DNA from: Laccaria trichodermophora | Lineage: Eukaryota > Basidiomycota > Agaricomycetes > Agaricales > Hydnangiaceae | Assembly (NCBI GenBank): GCA_018417955.1 | Contig: JACTVC010000004.1 | Span: forward strand, 1,054,001-1,118,000 | DNA: 64,000 bases | Direction: 5' to 3' | Shown here: positions 33,658-45,199 of the stretch, one piece after another | How the letters are laid out: every line of letters starts with the position of its first letter | Numbering within the stretch: the stretch's first letter is position 1 | Translations under genes and position numbers: made by a program | Notes under the pieces: model-generated | Told to the model about the DNA's origin: nothing | The model's database searches: none | What the model saw: the letters and a program-made list of their open reading frames with translations, nothing else

Positions 33658-35110
33658 GAGGTACGACTGGGCTCTTCATCGACATCGGCATTTGCGGGAC
33701 CTTGGAGTTCTTACTCCCCCTTTTCCCACTACCTCCACAGTACAACCTCAATTTTGCAGAAGGACCACGTCGTTCATGCTCCTCGCAAATCGAGCTGATC
33801 AGGAAGACGACCATTTCGATTCGAGCAGCAGGCTTGGCGAAGGCGAGAGGTTGCCAATGGTGGGCTGCATAGAAGCGCGTGATCGGAGTTCTTCAAGGCC
33901 CTTGGCAACGTCCATTTCCAAGTCGACCTTGGGGCTCGAATGGAGCGAGGGAGGTAGCATCATCGGATACTCAGCCTCCCCTCCCACGTGTGGATTTTGT
34001 CTTCGAAATGGACGACCAGTCTTCCGTGTTCTCACTCTCCCTTTACGAGGACAACATGGACTTGAGGCGCGTGTTCATTTTCGTCTGAATTGGACAGCCT
34101 TCGATTCGATGTGCAGGGGTGCTTGAGTGTGGGTGTGGTCTGCGAAATGAGGACGAGGGTGGGCTGTTGGTGCACGGGAGCGGAAGGATTTAGGGGACGT
34201 TGATCAGGGTGAGGAGAGGTGGTTCACGTCATGGAAAGAGAGCTAATGGAGGAAGAAGCAAACGGAAAGTGGTCGAGCCTTGGAACGGGTGGTGGTGGGT
34301 AACTTGTTATCTGTTGTTTGCCAGCAGGAGAAAAGGCAAGGGAGAGTGGGGAAGAACATGCGAGTGGGAGTGGTTTCGAGTACGGATGGAGTGGCGAGGG
34401 GACGAATATTGATTCGAGGCGTGAGGGGCTTTATGTCGCTGGGAGGGAAGAGTGGAGGATGAGAACTTTGAAGGATTCTCTGGTGTACCATTCTAGATCA
34501 GGATCCCTCCTCGTAGTCAAGTTTGTAAACTTCGCTTGAGGATGACGGGGAGAGCGGGATGGGTCTTTTGATGAGATTCTTGTTACTTGTACAGCTGGAG
34601 GAGTGAGGCGGAAATGGGGCGCTCACTGCCGTTGAACGGAGACGCTTGCGGCGAACCATTGTGCTTGGCAATGACGAGCAGCTTGATAGCTGCTCTGCGG
34701 GGATTGAATTGCAGAGAAGGAAGTGAAAACTCATCGTCTGATGTTGATGGCGTTCGCGGCGGAGTTCTGAATCGTGAACGTGGACCGAAATCTGAAGATG
34801 AGACGGATTATGTAGAAGAGACGCAAGGACGAAGCGAAGAGAAAGTTGAGATGGGTGGACGCGGGAATTTGAGGGAAACATCAAAGAATGCCAAGCTGAA
34901 CGACTGAACCAGTGAGGAGACGGCACCGGACTGGGAGCAGTAGGTGGACGATAGGCAGGTTGGGATGCGGAGAGAAGGATGTCATTTCTATCCCATCTCA
35001 AGTGCCTATATGCGTGCGAAACCACCTCAAACCGCATACACCTTCCGCGCATTCTCTTTCCCTTCCCTCCCCCATTGCCAAAACAACGAACTCGGTCATC
35101 CACGTTTCAT
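33658..35110 (-). pseudogene. Decayed copy of gene S
   Basis: Minus-strand copy of gene S. 33,658-34,090 holds the C-terminal part (CEEHERRGPSAKLRLY, KRGSKNSKVPQ), and 34,100-35,110 the middle and N-terminal part (PIPLSPSSSSE, FRLTFTDVS-like pieces). Frames are broken by many indels. Its extreme 5' ~100 bases match the copy at 28,876-29,060 rather than gene S. It is fused head-on to the broken bHLH copy. Confidence 0.8.
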
Positions 35111-35309
35111 CACCGTATGACATATCAGCGACACCCTTTCCTTTGAGGGATTCGTATAGGTTCGAGAGACATGAAGGAAGGTTAACTTTAAGGAGGGTTT
35201 GGGGCTCCAAGAGAGGGCTGGTAGAGGACGTTTGGTAGATCCGCATTTGTGAAGAGAGGGGATGAGGCTAGAAGGGAAAGGGAAAAGGGCAGGAGTACCC
35301 GCGATGTAG

Positions 35310-36150
35310 ATCTAAACGTTGGGACACTGGGCCACGCGACGAATTCCGGCGTATCGAAGGACCAGTGTGCGTGAATCTGTGATAGTAGTATGTTCTTGTA
35401 AGAACTGGGAAAGGATGGCTAACGGAAGGGGACAAACCTTGGACTCTTTCAACATCTCCTCCCCTCGAAGTCCGCTACGTGTCGTCCTCCACCTCATGGT
35501 ACGTATCACCAGTGTGTTTCAAGCTCAAGCCTAACGGCATGTTTGAGTTGCCGTCCGAACATCATTTGTTGCGTGTCAAAAACTTGTTGTAGCAGTGATC
35601 GAAACCACTCTATTTCCCTGAATACGACGGGGCTAAAGTCAGAGACGAAGGAGGAACGAACAAAGATGGGGAGTTGACGTACGTGCCGTTTTCTACGGAA
35701 TTGGCGTCGCGACTACGTAGCTCAGCCAGCTCCTAGCGCGAGCCTGAGATCTGGCAGTGACCAACAACTTGAACAGAATCAGTACTCGTCATCGATATGC
35801 ACCAAACCCAAGTACTCACCCAAACGCAATCCCACACCATCTCTCCTCCGTCCTCTCTTCAGCTACCGTCGAATCCGCGAGTTTCTTTCAGAGTTCCTGG
35901 GCAGGCGCCTTGCGCTACTATACGGCTAGGTGTTCTTCGAATCCAGAGAGTTGAGACTGTTCTCCTCCCCTTTTTCGACGTGTTTTGACGGGATTTTTTC
36001 AACTGATAGCACTGTGGTAGTTCAAAGGGGTTGTTGAGGGGCTGTATAAGGAGATTTTCGACCTGTTTTTTGACTTTTAGTGGGTTTGGAAGACAGACGA
36101 GCGTAGGATGGCGTTGGTGTTTGTTTAGGTGATGGGAGCTTGAATATAAT
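35310..36150 (-). pseudogene. Paralog fragment of the unknown gene at 36.5-37.5 kb
   Basis: About 700 bases align with 37,090-37,964. Shared minus-strand coding-like pieces include RSLLQQVFDTQQMMFGRQLKHAVR (RSLLGQLSDEQQTVFERHVKHAVR in the paralog), then GLRGEEMLKESK after a short intron, then IHAHWSF. The 3' coding part seen in the paralog is missing, because the gene S copy begins to the left. Probably a truncated duplicate. Function unknown. Confidence 0.55.
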
Positions 36151-36489
36151 TGGCGCCGTTCCTTTTTCACCTCAAGTACAGAGTCGCAGTTAACTACAGA
36201 GATAAAATGTGAAAATACTACAACATTTACACACGCGCCCGCACGCCTATGCGACTTCAAAATGTACACACATGGTAGTGACGACCATAAGAAGGCGATA
36301 TCAACGAAAGAGGGAACAAAACAAGCCTTAAAATCCTTCGCCATTTCCGGGTTCGTAGCACAACTCTCCAGACGGAAAGAAGGCGAAAGTAGGTCGCGAA
36401 GGTAGGTGTGTTTGGCGACGGCGAGCAGCTTGATCCTTCCTTACAAGCAGTTAAGCCAAGTCCAACATACCCCATGAACACCCCACATA

Positions 36490-37470
36490 TTATCCCTCTC
36501 CTCCGCCGTCCACGGTATTAGCGCTGTATTTCTCCTCTTCAAAGAACCAGGAGGCTGTTGTATGGGTGCCTGGGGTCATGAAGGGTGTATTTGTTTCAAA
36601 GAGAGTTTGAAGTGGTGCTGCGAGAGTGTCATTTGTGGATATTTGGTGGATGACGGTGTTGGTGTTAGTGTTGAGCTGTCCCGTGAAGGGAAAGAGGGAG
36701 GAAGAATGGCTGTAATTCCAATGCTCGTCCTGGAGTTCGTTGATACTGGCGAGCAGCCGCTCGATAACGTCCGCAATCCTCCCATCCTTCAAAGAATGAT
36801 CGGCGAACATTTTGCCGGGATACTATGAGAAAAGAAGAATGGAATGAGCCATATGGGCGCGTCAAAAGATACAGAAGAAATTCACACCTTTTCTCGACTG
36901 TAAATGGGGAAAGTGTCTTCAATTTACGGTCCTCTCCTACGGGATTAGACGTTGACGGGTTTCGACATTTGCACCCTAAACCAAGTTGGGTGTAGCCAGA
37001 TGAGGACCAAGAGACGTACAGAACGAGCTTTGCGTACCTGACAACACCCCAGCACCACAACACATAGATGTAAAGGCTGAGAAGATGTAATGGTTGGGGA
37101 AGTGGGCCACGAGACGCGCTGCAAACTCTAGCGTCTCGGAGAGTAAGTGTAAATGAATCTGCAGTAGTGGCATGGGTTTGTAAGAACTGGGAAAAGGATA
37201 GAAGAGGGGATGGAACGAACCTTGGACTCTTTCATCATCTCCTCCCCTCGAAGTCCGCTACGTATCATCCTCCGCCTCTGGGTACGCATCACCAATGGGT
37301 ACGTATCACCAATGGGTACGTATCACCAATGGGTACGTATCACCAATGGGTACGTATCACCAATGGGTACGTATCACCAATGGATTTCCCGGTCTAACGG
37401 CGTGTTTGACATGCCGTTCGAACACTGTTTGTTGCTCGTCGGAAAGTTGTCCTAGTAGTGATCGAGCCCT
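36490..37470 (-). CDS. Unknown multi-exon gene with intronic minisatellite
   Basis: Minus-strand coding segments with plausible GT-AG joints: SLLGQLSDEQQTVFERHVKH (37,470-37,390), GLRGEEMMKESK (37,260-37,222), PMPLLQIHLHLLSETLEFAARLVAHFPNHYIF (37,175-37,080) and MFADHSLKDGRIADVIERLL...EEEKYSANTVDGGGEG (36,810-36,490). No known domain recognised. Start codon and full exon set could not be fixed; the coding may extend into 36,257-36,480. The intron after the first segment contains seven 17-bp repeats that the paralog at 35.3-36.1 kb lacks. Possibly a functional gene with one truncated neighbour; function not assignable. Confidence 0.4.
37276..37383. repeat. 17-bp minisatellite (about 6-7 units)
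   Basis: GGGTACGTATCACCAAT repeated head to tail with one variant base in the first unit. It lies inside a predicted intron of the minus-strand gene. Each unit read on the minus strand contains GTGATACGTACC, which resembles a splice donor. Confidence 0.92.
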
Positions 37471-37964
37471 ATCATACTTCGACAATTATGGCGCAGGAAG
37501 GGTGGGTCATGGCTACTAGGGGGCCGGGGTCAGAGACGGAGGAGGGATCAAGATGGGGATGGGGAGGGGACGTACTTGTAGAATTTGGCCTCATGACGTG
37601 CACTATGGATGGCCAAAAGATGAACAACTTGAACAAAATCAGTACATACATGTCATCCAAACGGAAGTACTCACCAGCTCCCAAACGAAACCAAGACGCA
37701 ATCACACGCTATGTGTCCTTCCTTTCTTCAGCTACTGCCAAATCTTCCAGAGTTTCTGGAGAGGCGCTTCGGACTATTCTTTAGTTCTTCCCCATTTTTC
37801 GGCTGGTTTTCACGGGGGCTTTTGGACTGAAAGCACTGCAGTAGCTCTAAGGGTTTGTTGAGGGCTTTAAGAGGAGTTTTTCGACTGCTTTGTGAGCCTT
37901 CGTGGGCTTGAATGATGGGTACAGGATAGCGTTGGTATTTGTCACGTGGTGGGCGCTTGATCAC

Positions 37965-40270
37965 GGTTTCACAATTGGCGCCGTTCCGTTTTCATCTTGT
38001 TCTCGAGGAAATCAATAAAATTGATTCCGCGATAAATAGGTTTTTGTGCGAAAGCGTTGGAAAAAGCTGGATTGCCATCATCTACCATTGACATAATGGA
38101 GTTAGGTGGAAGGAATTCGGTTGCGGCATCGTCCCAAGAGAGAGGGAGAGAAAGTTGGTTCTAGACATAGACGGACTGCGGTAAAAAGGTGTTGGACTTT
38201 GCTAAGGTCAATACCAATGTTGCTCATCCTGCGAGAGCCAGCTGACTCGTTAGCTATCGCCGTTATAACTTATAGCAATGAGGATAAGACTTACCGACTC
38301 GAAAAGATCAACAATTGTGCCAAGAAACCTCGACCTCACGTCAATGGATGTTGAATAGCAACGACCCATTAGATACCCGTGAGCGCTCCTTCAAGCATCG
38401 TCATCATCTTCGCCGACGAACCTCGAAGACCTCGACGAGGCTCAGCCTCCCAGCAGAGCTTGTTGTCGAAACCTCAACCCAATCGGCATCTTTAACCGCG
38501 CTCAGAAGCCAGCTCCGCCGAAAGGGGCCATGGTTGCGATGTAATCGAGTGAAAGAGTCACTCGAATGTGTGAAAAGCTTTCGCAAGGTGTACGAGGTGA
38601 GCTGCTACACCATCAATTGGGTCATGAGAGTCAGTTAAAAGTAGGGTGCGAAGAGTGCACACCTTTTCCGCGACTATAGGCGGATGAAGCCCCCTTGGGT
38701 ATCGAGGGAGCAGACAGACGGCTAATCTTGGACAAGAGAGTATGTAGAGCTACAGGTCGACGTTCCCGTGAGCGTGTGTCCCAGCGACTTTAAGCAAAAC
38801 GACTGACAAGGTGCTGGTATGACCAGGGTAGAGGTACCCGGAGACGATGGAAACGAGGGTGATCAATTTCCAAGAACTACTGTCAGACTGCACTCGTAGG
38901 GCATCGCGAATGAGGCAGTGTGAGTGGGAGGAGATGGGAAGATGGGTTGGCGTGGATTGTGGTAGGGAAGCTTTGGGCTCGCCTTCTTACTACTCCTGAC
39001 AGGACCCAGTGTCCCATCACCAAAAAAGAACTCAGCTCTCGCCGACACCGTCTTCGTTCACGTTCCTCGAGAGTCCGTACGATCGTCGAGGAGCTGCAAT
39101 TCGACTTCGGCATCGATCTCGGAGGGTGAGAAGTCGAATGTCGTCTTGCAGTGCTCGAATCAGAGCTTCTCCAGTCCGTTAGCATTGTGAATCCACCCCA
39201 GCTCGAAGAGATCTATTTGCGGGGGTAATATCATCGGCTAGACGACAGAGACTCTCCATTCCCATCCACGTCATTTCCAACCGGAAGCCATCCTTCGTCG
39301 ATGTTCTAATCCCATGAAAAGGTGGCGAACAAAGAGATCTGGCCCTCTGTCTGAGAAACGCAGGCCGCGGGCATGCCAGGGCACGGGCGTCTGCATGAGG
39401 ATTCCGGGATGTGCGAAAGGCGAGATAGGGCCGAGGTTGGGTTAAGGAAGGGAGCATTTGAGCCATCGCTGTGGGGATAGTTATGGAGGAAGAGCTGGAT
39501 GTTGACGAGCGAATGGGTGTGGGGAAGGGGGTGGAGGGTGGTTCGATGGTACTTCGCCTTCTTCTTGCGTGCATTGCGTCGGAGATAAAGAAATATATTG
39601 ACGAGGAGAGTACGGAGGGGGTGGCGAGTGTGAAGGGGATGGGTTGGACGGCTGTTGGTGGATGTCGATGGCAGGAATTTTTTTGAGGGACTCGATGTCA
39701 TCCATCCATTTCATTTCAAATGAGATACCCTCGGAAAGATTCGCTTTTGTTCGCTGGAGGGTCGACATCGAGGTGAAGTTACTGTTTTCAGTCAGAAAAG
39801 ATGGCTGCTATTCAAACTGTTAGATGCGAGGAGTCAGAGAGTCATGGTGGTGAGGGAATAGAAGGTCTTACTGATTTTGTCCAGACGAACTAGTCATTCC
39901 CTGAAAATTGTGAGTCCATACTTCAAACGCTAAGGGGCTCTGCTCCCTCTCGCAAGTTTGGCATAAGTGGCAGAGTGGAAGGAGGGAGGTGTGAGGCGGA
40001 TGGGGTTGGACGCCCTCATTAGCGGGCGAGGAGATAGTCTCGTTCCCGCCGTTAAAGAGCAGGATCAAGCGCTTCACAGAGAGGAAGATAAGATCCGATC
40101 AGCGGACTTTAAAGTCGGAGGCAAAAAAGTAAGAAAATTCACGCGCAAGATCCTGCTCTATACAGTGTTTTGCACCTAAGGCATGACACTTATTAGTGAT
40201 CGAACCCTTCTAAGGCCCATTGTTTGGCAACGGGTAATTGACCTCCGAGGCCTTAGTCACTTGCCATTGT
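37965..40270. other. Intergenic, low-confidence Pro-rich frames only
   Basis: No gene supported. Minus-strand Pro/Ser/His-rich frames at 38,883-39,768 include two related pieces (RLEMTWMGMESL near 39,240 and SFEMKWMDDIESL near 39,710), which suggests a small internal duplication. Confidence 0.45.
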
Positions 40271-40273
40271 TGA

Positions 40274-40281
40274 TATAAATA
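40274..40281 (+). promoter_or_regulatory. TATA box upstream of the first KDZ transposase
   Basis: TATAAATA about 240 bp upstream of the likely start at 40,518. Confidence 0.35.
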
Positions 40282-40517
40282 GAGCAGATGGCATCAATCG
40301 GAAGGATCGAGATCTGTTGACAGTGTCTGGACACTCTTGGCACCTTCACAAAAAGTGGCATGGGCACTGGCGGCGCTTTCACTGGAAATTGGCATTGGTG
40401 TCTGACCGCAGTCACCACCCGAAGCGCTTACTCAACAGTAATTCATGAAGTTCAACATTTATGTAATTCATTCCTTCTCATTTTTTCACTTAACTTCCAT
40501 GGTGCTCTGGCTACGCA

Positions 40518-43500
40518 ATGGCATTTCGACGTTCTCAGCAACCTCACACAGGAGGGGTCGGCAAAGTGTTCGTAAGCCCCATAAAGCGACGCGCAAAAAA
40601 GAAAACTACCACGATTGCCAAACACCTAGGACAAGACAAGAAGATAAGCGAACTAAGAAAAAAGTTGGAAATTCTGCAAAACTCGCGATTCAAAACTCCA
40701 GAGAGGGACCTGGACAGGTAGGCGTCAGACTGGGCTGGCCTGGAAGTTTGATATAGATCAAGTTTAGATTTGAGGTGGAGGAAACACCACCCTTCATCGA
40801 TGAGCAGGTTCAATGCCAAGAGGACGTACCAATGGAAATCGATCCCACACCCAACTTGTTGTGCAACTCTCCAACAAAACCTCGCCGACAGCTCCTGCCC
40901 AACGGTGACGCATGCAAACTGTTTGACTGGTGGAAGTCTGTGCTGCCGCTTCTAGTCGCTCCCCTTTTGTCGTATGTCTCCTTGACCGTCAGCGAAAAGT
41001 GGATTGTTGTGAAGGGGGTTAAATCTCAATGTCGATCACCAAGGGACTGCCACATACAAACCAAAGAGGTTCTTTGCTTGTTTGTAAGCCATAAGTCACG
41101 CCATTTCTTGATCATCACCCACAACCCTGAGTGTGCTTGGCAGATTTCGAAACGTTTAACGTCGTCGCATGCGATTGCCAAGACATACTTCAAACCCTTG
41201 TCGCCAATGGCCTTTTTCCGGCTTCACCTTCCCAACCCTGCCTCGCTCTTTCAATTGAACTCCTCGACCTTTACCAAGCGTTATTTGAGCGCTCTTGTGA
41301 TGCCGTGAATGCACTGGCGAGTGCTCTTCACACCCACTACGCGCGCCAGGGCTTCCATTACTGTAATTCAAAGGTAGGCGACTCTAGTTCACTCACTCCA
41401 TAAGATTTATCATACTTACTACATACAGGGAGAAGTTGTGAAAGATCTATTTCGTCGTGGTATCGGAAACGCTGTCCAGTGGTACGACAATTTGCAGGGG
41501 CAACTCAATAACATCGTCGACCAAGCTCTCCAAGCGACTGACAAGACTATTGCAGCCATCAAGCTTGCTCAGCAATCAGCAATCCCCACATCAACTCACC
41601 TGTCCCCTTCCTCTGACGTCCAATCTCAGCCACCCCCCCAACTGAGTCACCAATCCCCTTCCTTCACAGTCCAATCTCAGCCCTCATCAGTCTCCCAATC
41701 GAACTATCCATCCCCCTCTTCTGGCGTCCAGTTGGAGGACACGTCTCCAGCCACAGCACCAAAACCTCGTGAGGACACCGCCCCAGTCATAGCACCAAAA
41801 CCTCGTATGGAATGTGACTGACTACTTCAACAACGCTGCCCTGCTTGCTTTGCCGGAATCAGTTTCGGGCGTGTCGACGATGTGTAAGTCTCCTTTGAAT
41901 GTTCGTAAGCATAAATGTAAACTCATCAACGCATCTCAGAGCCAACTTCATCGTTAGCACCGATGGCAATTTCAGTCAACGGCATCTAGCCATCGCTGGT
42001 GATTGTCCAAAGTTTTATGATCCATTGTACTTCCTCCCTAAGGAGTTTGTCAATAGGGTTGGCACTCGGATTGATGCCGCTCGACCTAAACAACAATGAC
42101 AATGATCGGTTGCTGTGCCAGATGATGCTGTTGACCAATGTGAGAGTGGTCATGTCGCCAGGAAGGGAACCAATGTCAAGTTGAATGTGGAGCACTTTGA
42201 TGATGGGGGTGTGATGGCGTTAATCTGCCACCATGACATTCCCCTGTTTTTAGCCAACATCGATACGCCTGGGGAGCAGCAAAAATACCCAGTGGCGTTG
42301 ATCGAACATCTTTTCACACTCATTCCGGATCACTCAACAGTGGCCGTTCTCTATGATGTCGCTTGTGTGCTCGATCGTAGTTTGGAAAAGGTTCGTCCTT
42401 CTCGCCTGTCAGGAACAAATGCTCACGATACGTGAAAAGTTCGACATTTTATCCAACAACATTCTTGATCAACTAACCTTCGGCACCACTGCAATGCACG
42501 CGTATGGACACCAATGGGCCTGTCAGCTCGTATACAACCCCCGCATACGAGAAGGTTTGGGATTCTCAGATGGCGAAGGGACAGAACACTTATGGTCAAA
42601 ACTCCATAAGCTCATAAGTATTACCAGGCAAATGGCTGTGCGTAATTTCCGTCGAGAGTGGTCGTTTCTCACTAATTTACCAGAGATCCCACTGCATTTG
42701 GATGCTGGACAGGCAAACAATATCCATTGGTGCCGAGATGAGAGACGATCTTGGAAACTGGATCGTGAAACGGAAGCGCCATATCGAAAAACAAGAACAA
42801 CAAGCTCTCAAGATCCTCGAAGGTTGTGGCGTTTCAATGTCGGAACTTGCGAAGTTGTGGAAAGAGCAGAAGGCTGCTCAGTTATCCCTCCGTGCTCGTA
42901 AGCCGATCTCAATTACCACGATATGCACATTGATCTCTCAATGCAGATGCTCCTGTTCGACTCAAAAAAGAGCTCGACACTGTACTTAGTCTTCAAGGCG
43001 ATCTCGACACAGTGGACAGCGCCATCGACGCCCTCGGAGCAGCGGGTAAAAACACTGTTTCCAAAGAATCCTTACTAGAACTTCGCGAAACACAAGAAAA
43101 ACTCAAAGATAAGGTTGAGGAACTTTACACTTTGTTGAATGTTCATGATGCGTTCCCCGAGCTTGTCGACGTTGATCTTGAGTTCGTTCGGACCTTGCTC
43201 ATGGCTCGAGACCTCAAGATCAACATCAGGAAACGTGCCATTGGGAGTTTCTTTGAATGGGACAAACTTGATCAGGCCACGAAGGGGCGTCATCAGCCAC
43301 TTGGTCAGATTCCGGCCTGCAGAATATGAGTGATTTCCTGACATTCATCATTTACAGGCACCAAACTCCACCAACACACCATGAAGGCGATCAAGAAGCG
43401 GCAGCCTGCCCTCCAGACTGCCATACGCAAGTTCAACAGGTATTGTACATGGCTGGCCGAACTACACAAGCCTGAGTGGGGAATCCCACTCCCTGCAACC

Positions 43501-45067
43501 CTCCTGACAACACTCGACGAGCTTCGCGGCAATGGCAGCACGATTCTCATGGAGGACGTCTGGATTACATGAACACCTGGGGCGCTTCTGCGATGGCTTG
43601 AGGATACCAACGTTAGGGAAGGAATCAGGGCGATGCTCAAGGTTGCGTGCTGTCAGGAAGAGCGCGTAAGAATTGGTGCGGAAGCTGATAACCTTTGTCA
43701 GTGGTTTGGTTGGGAACTGTCCGCTGTGGAGTCAGCGCTTGCATTACCCTTGAGTGTGTACATCTGTAATCTCTCCTTACAACCCAACTGACACCTTCCA
43801 GACGATCACATTAGAATTCTACTACTACAACATCGAACACATATCACCTCTCTCAAGACACAGTGGTCCAACCCCATGGCCACCGCCATTCATTTCGATG
43901 CTCATTTCCAAACTGCACTCGACACGGCTTTACGGGTCATGAAGATTTCGGGTGTTGATGCAGACCGCCTCCATCCCCTGTTACTTGGCTCGAGCCCATT
44001 GTTACAGAATTGAATGACCTTGATGATGACCCCGACTCCGATCCAGGTGAACCTGAACCCACATATTCAGGGGACCATGTTATGGATAGCATGGGCACCA
44101 TGTTGGATGACTTTCTCAAGGAGGATGATGGCCACTCGAGCAGGAAAACACCTAGTGCCCTCATAACTCTCTCGGAGTTGACTCCTGCCCTCAATATGAA
44201 ATGGGAATCACCAGTAAATGATATCCCTGTCTCTGCGTGCACTATTTACTCACGTCAATCTAAATCGGAATCAGCCCTGATTACGGCCTGCTACAAGCCC
44301 TCCGGTTCCAAACCTTTGCACCCCCACCAATCCATCATAACCGCTGTACGGTTCCGCAAAGGGGAGGAAGCCAGCGATTTCAGTTCGATCCTCCTGACAT
44401 TGATCGTTTGCGATCCTCTAAGGTGATGTTGAACGACGTTTGCATCAACAGCACCGCGGCGCTTCTTCAACAACTCTGGATGCGACCTGGTGACATTAGT
44501 GAACAGCACAGTCTCCGATGTGCAGTCTTTTCGACCTTCGACCTCATCATGGTTCGGTACAACTGTTCCCCCCAAGAAATATACCGCCGCACTGCGAAGA
44601 TTCAGTACTGGAACAGAGACATTTGGATCCTACCGATTCACCGCACCGTCCCAGCCACTCATTGGGTTATGTGCATTATATACACTCGCAGTCAAGAAAT
44701 TCTCTTTTTCGATAGTCTCGTGGATAAATCGCTCTGGCAAAGAGAGATGCAGGTACGTATCAGAACATCTGGATTCTCTTTTTTCTCATCCAACTTGTAG
44801 GAAATTATGTCATTGGTCAGGAACCTGGTTCTCGGCGCTAACCTGAACAGTCATCGCCTTCACATTATTACTGAAGAAGGTTGGACAGCAAAACCTGTGA
44901 TCACCAGCGCTCTCCAGAGTGGCCCAGTCAGTTGTGGGCTCTGGGTCGTGGCTGGTATAGCTGCCGTTTTGAGGGGGTACCACTTCACTGGTTTGACTGA
45001 AGAGGATATGGATTCTTTACGGTCGTCACTCTACCGGCATGTGTTGTATTTACCATCAGCTGTCTGA
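40518..45067 (+). pseudogene. KDZ transposase (CxC1-like N-terminus) with C-terminal Ulp1-like protease, decayed
   Basis: It begins MAFRRSQQPHTGG with a basic KRRAKKKTT stretch, as in KDZ transposases. A Cys-containing domain follows (CDCQDIL, NGLFPASPSQP; 41,130-41,370). The RNase H-fold DDE core has its three acids in STDGNF (about 41,957), LYDVACVLDRS (42,350) and GEGTEHLWS (42,570). A coiled, basic C-terminal part (IKKRQPALQTAIRKFN, EDVWIT) and then the Ulp1-like domain (44,010-45,067) follow. Introns are ~48-55 bp. Expected role: cut-and-paste DNA transposition in the nucleus. Broken by TGA at 41,819, 42,097, 42,103, 43,570 and probably 41,128, each where Arg is expected, and by one-base shifts near 43,977 and 44,376. 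Family call rests on motif memory; the KDZ assignment is firm, the CxC1 label less so. Confidence 0.85.
44010..45067 (+). pseudogene. Ulp1/C48-like cysteine protease domain of the KDZ protein
   Basis: After an acidic linker (NDLDDDPDSDPGE) the frame carries the C48 pattern: His in ATHWVMCIIYT (44,655), Asp in LFFDSLVDKSLW (44,705) and the nucleophile in SGPVSCGLWVVAG (44,925). An in-phase 48-bp intron lies at 44,753-44,800. C48 enzymes cut SUMO-like proteins. Fusion to KDZ transposases is known in fungi, and the role in transposition is unproven. The catalytic residues survive here, but the frame upstream is shifted near 44,376, so the whole protein cannot be made as read. Confidence 0.8.
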
Positions 45068-45199
45068 AAGTCAGCATACAATAAAATCTATATACTCGTT
45101 ATCTCACACGCTGGTGAATCAGCTGTCAAGTGCTGTTTTCGACCTTGGGGACATTGTTCTCGTGCGCCGGCAACCGTTGAGGGATGTTTTCAATGAAAT

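Noticed and set aside
37276..37383. 17-bp repeat array considered as CRISPR-like
   Set aside because: Head-to-tail minisatellite without spacers.
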